A DNA stretch of 64,000 bases from Guadua angustifolia. Its lineage: Eukaryota; Streptophyta; Magnoliopsida; Poales; Poaceae. The stretch spans positions 7,003,890 through 7,067,889 of the forward strand of contig CM070504.1 in NCBI GenBank assembly GCA_036346375.1, in the 5' to 3' direction. Shown piece after piece: positions 55,909-64,000 of this stretch; the first letter of the stretch is position 1; each line of letters opens with the position of its first letter. The notes beneath the pieces were generated by a model, which was not told where the DNA came from, did no database searches, and worked only from the letters and a program-made list of their open reading frames with translations. The translations under genes were made by a program, and so were the position numbers.

Positions 55909-58900
55909 ATGGGGCCGCGGTGGCCGGCTGCCCTGCTGGGCTGGGCGGTGGCGGTGGCCGTGTTGGCGGCCGCCGTGGAGTGCGCGGTGACGTACGACAA
56001 GAAGGCGGTGGTGATCAACGGCCAGAGGAGGATTCTCTTCTCTGGATCCATACATTACCCCAGGAGCACCCCTGATGTAACTGCATTCTTCAAAAATGTC
56101 TTCTTTATCCCCTTTCCTGGGGAGGTTCTTTGGGTGTTTTTGGTGTGGTTGGCGGTTTCTTGGTGGAGATGCCATGAAAAGTGAAATGCTTCTTAGTTGT
56201 CCGTTTTTCTTTGGGAGTCAGGTTTCTTGACATTTCTTTTTTTCTGAAGAAAGAAGACTTCATGAGATTTTCTTCAAATGCTGTTATTTTTTTTGTTCTT
56301 TTCCTGTAACCATTTTTTGGGATTTTTGTTGCTCTGCACTGGGGATGTTTTGGTGCTTTAAGCTAATATGTTTCGGCAAAAAAAAAAAGGTTATTTATGT
56401 TTCCTGTCATATCTTGTCCAATCTTTTGGTGTTGTACTGATTGTCTCTTGGGTGGTTTTTCATCAGATGTGGGAGGGGCTCATTCAGAAGGCCAAAGATG
56501 GAGGCTTGGATGTGATCCAGACATATGTGTTCTGGAATGGGCATGAACCAACTCCTGGAAACGTATTAAATTCACACTCAGCTCTTCTTTGTTTACCCCA
56601 TTCTTAGCTGTTATGGCATATAGGAATTTCAGCAGTATTTTCTCGCTTCGTGCAGTACAATTTTGAAGAGAGATACGATTTGGTCAGGTTCATTAAGACC
56701 GTCCAAAAGGCCGGGCTGTTTGTACATCTCCGCATCGGTCCCTACATTTGTGGGGAGTGGAATTTTGGGTATTCCTCACTTCCTAAATTCACCATAGTAA
56801 TGTTTTACTATTTCCAGTTTGGTGTACGTATATGTTTTACTTTTGCCACTTATGTTGCCATGCAATTTTTTGTAGTGGCTTTCCGGTTTGGTTGAAGTAT
56901 GTACCGGGCATCAGCTTCAGGACAGACAATGAACCTTTCAAGGTCTGTGGAAGTCTACAACATTTCTTGAACTTAATAGAGATGCAGTTTTTTATTAATG
57001 TTTGTGACATTGCCTTGTGTTTTGCAGATGGCGATGCAAGGTTTCACCCAGAAAATTGTGGAGATGATGAAGAGTGAGGAGCTCTTTGCTTCCCAAGGTG
57101 GCCCTATTATCCTCTCTCAGGCAAGTGTAAACATTTTCTTCACGTTGGATGCAAATGTTTTACATGATATAGTTGTATATAGCATATGGAGATAATGCCT
57201 TGCACGACATAGTAAAATTCTTGATGAAATTGTTCTTTTATGACATTCTAGACTATTCAGTTCTTTCTTGCAAGTGCTCTGCCAAATTTTGTTTTTACTC
57301 CTGATACAAATCTGAAACTAGAAAACTAGCATTGGGTCGGATAGTAATATCTAGCTAGATTAAGGCACAATGATAGAGATTTGTTAACACGATTTCTTCT
57401 TAATCTGGACATTTTTCCCAGTTGCTCATGGTGTTGCTCATGGTGTTGGCTGTTGTTATTTGGAGTGCAGATTGAGAATGAGTATGGGCCAGAAGGAAAA
57501 GAATTTGGGGCCGCTGGCCAGTCATATATCAACTGGGCTGCTAAGATGGCTGTGGGATTGGACACCGGTGTGCCGTGGGTGATGTGCAAGGAGGATGATG
57601 CACCAGATCCAGTGGTATGATGATCTTGTCCCATATCGACTTATTTATGGTCAACGGTGCTAGATGTGGCAAACTGATGGTTATTTTGCCTCTTATATTC
57701 TTATAGAATATTACATTTTCTGCTGAATATGTTTGTTTGGTTAGATGTATCAACTTGTAACAAGGCTTCAAACTACTTTGGTGCATATTTCTGTGGGTTC
57801 AGTGCAGGTTATATCCATAAGGGGAAAGTTCAGTGTACTAGGTTTCTAGCATATTTGGTTCCTGCTTTTATACGGAATATAATACAGTTGTTTTATAAGT
57901 TATAACCAGAATTATCAAATCAATGCCAATGATATTAATTTTGATTGTGTTCAATGACTATCATGGCATATACTATATCTCATCTCTTTTGTAGAACAAA
58001 TTGTTGAATACATTTAACCGGTGATTTAAATAGCCTGCTATAGCTTTTTCAGACAAAATGCTACACGATTGAATAAAATTCCGCGAACATAACTACAACT
58101 GTTGTAGCCGTTATATTGATCGCTATTTTTGCTATTTTTGTAGTTGCGATAGCTCCACTATGCTACATGTGTCAGTTGTCTTTATATTTCTAAACATTAA
58201 TCGTGTTTTGTTCATGATCTTCTTTTTTATCATATTTGTTACACTCAAATTGAATTAATTTGGCTCCTAAAAATAATAAATGTTAGGTAAAATCCAAATC
58301 CATCTCCTAAATTTACATAATTATATAGATTATTTTCTGTTACACATTGTACGACTCATATATAACAACCATAACATGTACTTCAAATTTACATATTGTT
58401 CATTATATATAAATTACTAATACCACATACTTGAAATAGTAAAAAAATATGCATATTATAGTAAACCGCGACATGTAGCGTAGCTTCTTCGATAGTCCGC
58501 TATAGTCACGACAGCTTTTTCATATCCCTCACCGCGATTTAAATCCTTACATTTAACTTTTGTTCTTTGAACAGATAAATGCATGCAATGGTTTCTACTG
58601 CGATGCATTTTCTCCTAACAAGCCTTACAAGCCTATGATGTGGACTGAAGCTTGGAGTGGTTGGTAAGTTTTTGTTTTTTTTTGGGTGGAGAAGATCCAA
58701 TTTCTTGTCAAAATATTGCAGATACAAATTTCATTTATGTGGTTAACATATTTATCATTTGGATTCTGTTGATTCTCAGTGGTTGTCAGTACAATTTCAT
58801 TAATATGCATATTATTCAGGTTTACTGAATTTGGTGGGACCATCCGTCAACGACCAGTCGAAGATCTTGCATTTGGTGTTGCTCGCTTCGTTCAAAAGGG

Positions 58901-61900
58901 TGGTTCTTTTATCAACTACTACATGGTATGACAAAAAATACATATATGCTTATTAATCAGTTGGCTGAAAGGTTCCTGAGGGGAGATATTCATGGTTGAT
59001 CGTTTATTGGTTTTTCTCAACAAAGTATCATGGAGGAACAAATTTTGGGCGCACTGCTGGCGGTCCCTTCATCACCACGAGCTATGACTATGATGCCCCA
59101 CTTGATGAATATGGTAATTTTAGAAGGAAAAAAATAGCGTCTTTTTGTATAGAGCACGTTCTATGAGTGCTTTTATCAGTATAATCCACTTCTCTCACTA
59201 TTTGTCTATATTTTAAACATAATAGTGACTTTCAGACATGAAGATTGAATTTTTTTTCATCAAGTGGGTTACATCATTATTAACTATGCTGCTACTATTC
59301 AGGACTTGCAAGGGAACCAAAGTATGGACATCTTAAAGAACTCCACAGAGCTGTTAAGTTATGTGAGCAGGCTTTGGTTTCTGTTGATCCGGCTGTGACA
59401 TCCCTTGGAAGTATGCAAGAGGTCTGCCTTGATTGCCCTTCCCCCCAATGAAGTATATATCATATATGGCTTGATGTGTTATTTACATATAATACCTATA
59501 CTTCAGGCCCATGTCTTCCAATCTCCATCTGGTTGTGCAGCTTTCCTTGCGAACTACAATTCTAACTCTTATGCAAAAGTTGTCTTCAGCAACGAGCATT
59601 ACAGCCTTCCACCTTGGTCAATCAGCATCCTTCCTGATTGCAAAAATGTTGTTTTTAACACTGCAACGGTGAGTTTGTGCTTCTCTCAGTATGCAATGAT
59701 GTCACTCGCTGGGCTTTTTTTTATCTACTACATGATGAGTTTGCTTAGCTGGTTCAAACTGTTACCATCTCTACAGGTTGGCGTTCAGACATCTCAGATG
59801 CAAATGTGGGCGGATGGGGCCTCTTCAATGATGTGGGAGAGGTATGATGAGGAGGTTGATTCACTAGCAGCTGCTCCGCAGCTCACCACAACTGGCCTAC
59901 TTGAGCAACTAAATGTCACAAGAGACACCAGTGATTATCTCTGGTACATCACCAGGTAATGCCTCCTCAATAAGTTGCAGATCTCTAAATCTCAATTCGC
60001 ACGAAGCTTAATTATCTGGGATTCAAGGTCCCTTTTCTTTGTATAACTTTTGCTTTGGTTTTCTGTTTATGAAAGATCGAGTGACGCTGTCCTTCACGCT
60101 AAATCTTAATTTGCATAAGCGTAATTATTATGTCTGAAAGCTTTTATTATTACCTTTTACAGTGCGGATGTAAACCCATCTGAAAAGTTCCTACAAGGTG
60201 GCAAACCTCTGTCTCTCACCGTGCAGTCTGCTGGCCATGCCTTGCATATCTTTATCAATGGACAACTCCAAGGTTTTCTACTTGAAAAGGCTCCTGTATA
60301 TACAAAACTAGTATTGTGGAAACAGAGTAGTGAACAAAATAATTCTACCTCTGTTGTAGGTTCTGCTTATGGAACCAGGGAAGATCGGAGAATCTCATAT
60401 AATGGTGATGCTAACCTACGTGCTGGTACTAACAAAATTGCACTGCTGAGTGTTGCTTGTGGACTGCCGGTTCGTCCCTCAATGCTGCATGAATTTACAT
60501 AGGCTTACAGCTAATAATCTGGCGCATGACTGATTATCCTTCTCCTGCCATACAGAATGTCGGAGTGCATTACGAAACATGGAATACTGGCGTTGTTGGT
60601 CCTGTTGTGCTTCATGGGTTGGACGAAGGTTCGCGAGATCTGACATGGCAGACTTGGTCCTATCAGGTATATTCAGCATCCAGTAACTTCTTTGTTGTTG
60701 AATTAATATTAAAGTAAGAAAGAATACCTTTCCCCATGCTAGGTTGGCCTGAAAGGTGAACAGATGAATCTGAACTCCTTAGAAGGCTCGGGCTCGGTTG
60801 AATGGATGCAGGGCTCATTGTTAGCACAAAACCAACAGCCATTGGCATGGTATAGGGTATGAAAAATTAATCTTGCCATAACCATTTAGCTGATAACTAT
60901 ATTTCGAAGCCCAATCTTACTATAGTTCGTTTTCATAGGCTTACTTTGATACACCTAGTGGTGATGAACCACTGGCTCTGGATATGGGTAGCATGGGTAA
61001 GGGCCAAATCTGGATAAATGGACAAAGCATCGGACGATACTGGACAGCATATGCAAATGGTGACTGCAAAGCTTGCAGTTACACTGGGACATTCCGGGCA
61101 CCCAAGTGTCAAGCAGGTTGCGGTCAGCCTACACAGCGTTGGTAAGAAGCATTTATAATTACATTTGAATTTCGTGGCTACCACCTCTTGCCTTCTCTTT
61201 TGTAGTATTCAAAATCATACTGTACTGCTTGATATCTGTCTTCTTTTTTCCTTCTCTATTAAAATTGGAGCTTTCAATTTCATTCTTTTTTGTGGTTCTA
61301 TTGTTAGTGAAACATTGGTAACTAAAAGGTTCAAACTGTTATATGCAGGTATCATGTGCCAAGATCTTGGCTGCAACCAACTAGAAATCTATTAGTAGTT
61401 TTCGAGGAATTTGGTGGGGACTCTTCGAAGATTGCCCTTGTGAAGAGGTCAGTCTCAAGTGTCTGTGCTGATGTATCTGAGTATCATCCAAATATAAAAA
61501 ACTGGCAGATTGAGAGCTACGGGGAGCCTGAGTTCCACAGGCCAAAGGTGCATTTAAGATGTGCACCTGGGCAGTCCATTTCTGCCATCAAATTTGCAAG
61601 CTTTGGGACACCTCAGGGGACTTGCGGAAATTTCCAGCAAGGGGATTGCCATTCAGCTAACTCACACACTGTTCTTGAGAACGTAAGCTTATCGTTTTGG
61701 TCATTTCAGACTTGTTGAACTGTACACTGTGCCCTGTTTGGAACACAGGAATTTCACAAGATTTTGCAGGAAACAGTATAATTTCTGCAGGAGTTCTACG
61801 AAATTCCCATGTTAACAATTTTATGCTGTTCACTGATTTTTTATTGTTTTAATTTGAACAGAAATGCATTGGGCAACAAAGATGTGTCGTCACCATCTCC

Positions 61901-61981
61901 CCAAACAACTTTGGTGGAGATCCCTGCCCAAATGTGATGAAAAAGGTGGCAGTTGAGGCGATATGTTCGGCCGGTGCATAG
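55909..61981 (+). CDS. Beta-galactosidase, GH35 family, with C-terminal SUEL-type lectin domain
   Basis: Nineteen exons: 55909-56076, 56467-56562, 56656-56768, 56876-56942, 57028-57120, 57471-57614, 58575-58663, 58820-58925, 59026-59113, 59303-59421, 59507-59668, 59777-59955, 60163-60272, 60360-60469, 60556-60666, 60743-60856, 60939-61141, 61349-61682 and 61862-61981. All junctions are in phase, giving 841 residues, normal for plant BGALs. A hydrophobic N-terminus ([17 protein letters not shown]) is a signal peptide, so the enzyme is apoplastic. The GH35 domain has [14 protein letters not shown] with acid/base Glu183 and [10 protein letters not shown] with nucleophile Glu252. Beta-sandwich domains follow, and a galactose-binding lectin domain (about 757-839, [16 protein letters not shown]) ends the protein. 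It should release terminal beta-galactose from cell-wall galactans, arabinogalactans or xyloglucan. The ATG at 55909 is chosen because it gives a proper signal peptide. Intron 5 starts with GC (CAG|GCAAGT). Intron 6 carries a small Mutator-like element. No damage is visible. Confidence 0.97.
58019..58547. mobile_element. Small non-autonomous Mutator-like element in intron 6 of the beta-galactosidase gene
   Basis: TACATTTAAC occurs at both flanks (58009-58018 and 58548-58557), a 9-10-bp duplication as Mutator-like elements make. The ends share GATTTAAAT plus subterminal GCTATAGC/AGCTTTTTCA blocks in inverted order. The interior is non-coding. It leaves the splice sites of intron 6 (57615-58574) intact, although its right end is only about 27 bp from the acceptor. 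Confidence 0.85.
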
Positions 61982-63566
61982 GCAGCTTCTTTGACCAGAC
62001 TAATTTAAAGGAGGCGTCAAAACGGTGGCCTTGTGGTGTGCTTGATCAATCACAGAGAATGTGATGCAGAGAGTTCAATTGTATTGACTTCAAGCAGATG
62101 TGTCTGGAGGATTAGAATGTCATTTCTAGCATTCATTTGTCAGATTTCTAGCATTCGTTCGTCAGATTCAGATTAGGATTCGTACTCTACTGCATCTCCA
62201 TGAATTGTCCAAAGTGACCAATTGCTAATTGAAGTTGGTCCTGGAGTGTAAGTAGAGTAAAGGCAAAAGGTTGATGCATTCTTTTGCTTGTGTTAGTGTG
62301 CGTGTTGTCTCATCTTTCTTGAAAGGAAGAAAGATGCAGGTGAATTGTGCATGTACGGATGTACCTTCTTGTGGACTACTGGTGATCTGAGGACCCGTTT
62401 AATTGTGCAGTCAGCATGAATATGCCGCTGATCAGTTGCTCCTGAGCTATACTCTCAGGGTGAAAGAAAAGGAAGGTTGCCAACTTATCTTCTGTTCTGA
62501 ATTCTGATATACCATATGATTCGTGTGCTGAAGCCTGAAGGAGATTTATGCCATGTACCGATAAAGCACTGTAAAATGGCTTCATCGGTGAAAAGCAGAG
62601 GGCCTCTGATAGAATAAAAAGGCAGGAACACAGTAATCATATCACTGTTTTATTCTTGTCTGAAGAAATGTGAATGATGTTACAGACAGCATTGGATACT
62701 TTGCCACAATTTCGGCCACCATTCTCGCAGAAATCGGTGCCAGACAGCTTCACGGTTGACGAAACATTAGCCTGAATGGCATTACATGGAACTTGCTCCT
62801 ACCAGACCTAATGATCACGGGAATTATCGACACTGGAGGGCAGGCATGTAGGCATGCATCAATAGCTCAGAAGAGAGAGACAAAACAATAATTACGCATT
62901 CCCACCCCCGGTGCACAGCACGAATGATTATGCTGAGGAATTAGCAGAAAGATCAAAACGACGAGGCAAAGAAACAGGCATGCGTCAAGAGCTACATGCG
63001 GTAAAAGTGTAACTCACCTCGCAGCTATCATATTCATCCAGATCCAGCTAGGTAGAGTTAAATCCAACGGCATGGACTAGACACAGGCAAAGCAAAATAT
63101 GCTCACCGAAGTGACCAAACACCATCATATGCTGCATGTTCTGAATGCTGGTTTGGCATCTACACAAGAACAGTATAACTTGCAAGGGGAAAAAATGAGT
63201 ATAGGGACTAGCAAGTGACGCTCCAAGCTCTACCCCGTAGTCTAATAAACGCAAAGCTGGCGATGACAAACATCCTGACATAAGGCTGGCGTAGGGTTCG
63301 TCCTTTTTTGTGCTGCAAATCTGCAGTGCAGATGCTATAACAAAACGAGTGTCTTTTGACGATGTGCTCCCCCGTCTTTGTCGTCGTGGCTGGACTGGGA
63401 TGCTGGGATTGCAGTTACCGACGCCCGTGCCGACTGATCTCCGGACGGGAATCCTATCCTAGTGAAGCGGCCACGCGCGAAGAGCCCATTTTATACCCTC
63501 GTCTTTTCCCCGAATCTTGAGTAGGCCTTTGTTTGATGCCATTGTTTAGTTGGAGATACCCTTGTC
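61982..63566. other. 3' flank of the beta-galactosidase gene and intergenic DNA
   Basis: The first few hundred bases should be the 3' UTR. The rest has only short ORFs with no recognisable product. A GC-rich patch (63360-63490) directly precedes the CACTA-like terminus and may be a promoter or exon remnant. I see no RNA gene. Confidence 0.5.
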
Positions 63567-64000
63567 CACTACTGTAAAACAGATCATCACAGACAGTTTG
63601 TAAATCATATTACAAACGGTTTTGTAAACCGTCTGTATTCAAGTATAAGTGATGACAAAGAGTCATTGCAAACGATTTTTCAACTATCTGTGAAAGAACT
63701 CATCACAGACAATTTCAAATTATGATCTTGTATCATCACAGGGTTCCAAATTGTGATCTGGTATCATCTCAGACGGTTCCACTTAGGAATCGTTTGTGAT
63801 GATAGGCTTATCCTAGACGATTCTAAATAAGAACCGTCTGCGAAGAGGATCACATCACAGACAGTTCCAATTTGAACCATCTGTGATGTGGTATCATCTC
63901 AGACGGTTCTATTTAGGAACCATCTGTGATGTAGGCTTATCCCAGACGGTTTTAAATAAAAACCGTCTGTGAAGAGTCCTACATCACAGACGATTCCAAT
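63567..64000. mobile_element. Left end of a second CACTA-like element, truncated by the window
   Basis: The sequence begins CACTACTGTAAAACAG and is followed by a dense array of subterminal repeats built on CAGACGGTTC and its inverse GAACCGTCTG, more than ten copies to the end of the window, often separated by TGATG or ATCA. This is the layout of a CACTA terminus and is a different family from the element at 23810 (which has CGTCGG motifs). The coding part and other end are outside the window. Confidence 0.85.

Overview
This window is nuclear DNA from a plant, almost certainly a grass (Poaceae). The evidence is intron-rich genes with very GC-rich first exons, plant-specific families (a VAMP72-type longin R-SNARE, a GH35 beta-galactosidase with a C-terminal lectin domain, a DUF627/DUF629 ubiquitin hydrolase, an SDI/MS5-type TPR protein), and a dense, nested set of transposons (Copia, LINE, CACTA, hAT, Mutator-like, Tourist and Stowaway types). 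Nothing suggests a bacterial, viral or organellar origin. I cannot name the species.

Layout. Positions 1-3687 hold the 5' half of a Copia LTR retrotransposon on the minus strand. It runs off the left edge, and its LTR ends about 165 bp before the first visible exon of an SDI/MS5-like TPR gene (3852-4911, +), whose first exon is not in the window. A VAMP72 gene follows on the minus strand (5720-8599, five exons, complete). Head to head with it is a large ubiquitin-specific-protease-like gene (9973-22380, +, 14 exons); a Stowaway MITE lies between the two. A decayed RTE-like LINE (about 16061-19478) sits in the intron that separates the N-terminal DUF part from the protease exons, and the exon before it carries an in-frame stop.

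From 22.4 to 55.9 kb the sequence is mostly mobile DNA: an orphan exon-like ORF; a CACTA element with perfect ends and an ATA target duplication (23810-29864); two related non-coding repeats that carry palindromic motifs, one of them holding a solo LTR; a probable Mutator-like element with a plant-mobile-domain pseudogene; a deleted hAT element that keeps only the dimerisation domain; and several MITEs or hAT-type non-autonomous elements. For many of these I could read terminal inverted repeats and target duplications directly.

From 55909 to 61981 (+) lies a complete 19-exon beta-galactosidase gene with both catalytic glutamates and a small Mutator-like insertion in intron 6. The window ends inside a second CACTA-like element that starts at 63567.

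The four host genes have unrelated jobs (sulfur-responsive or meiotic TPR protein, vesicle fusion, ubiquitin removal, cell-wall galactan trimming). They are ordinary neighbours, not an operon or cluster. I found no convincing new enzymatic system. The most useful observations are the exact transposon boundaries, the disrupted or ambiguous gene models, two GC-AG introns, the plant-mobile-domain relic, and a family of AT-rich tandem units present at three loci.
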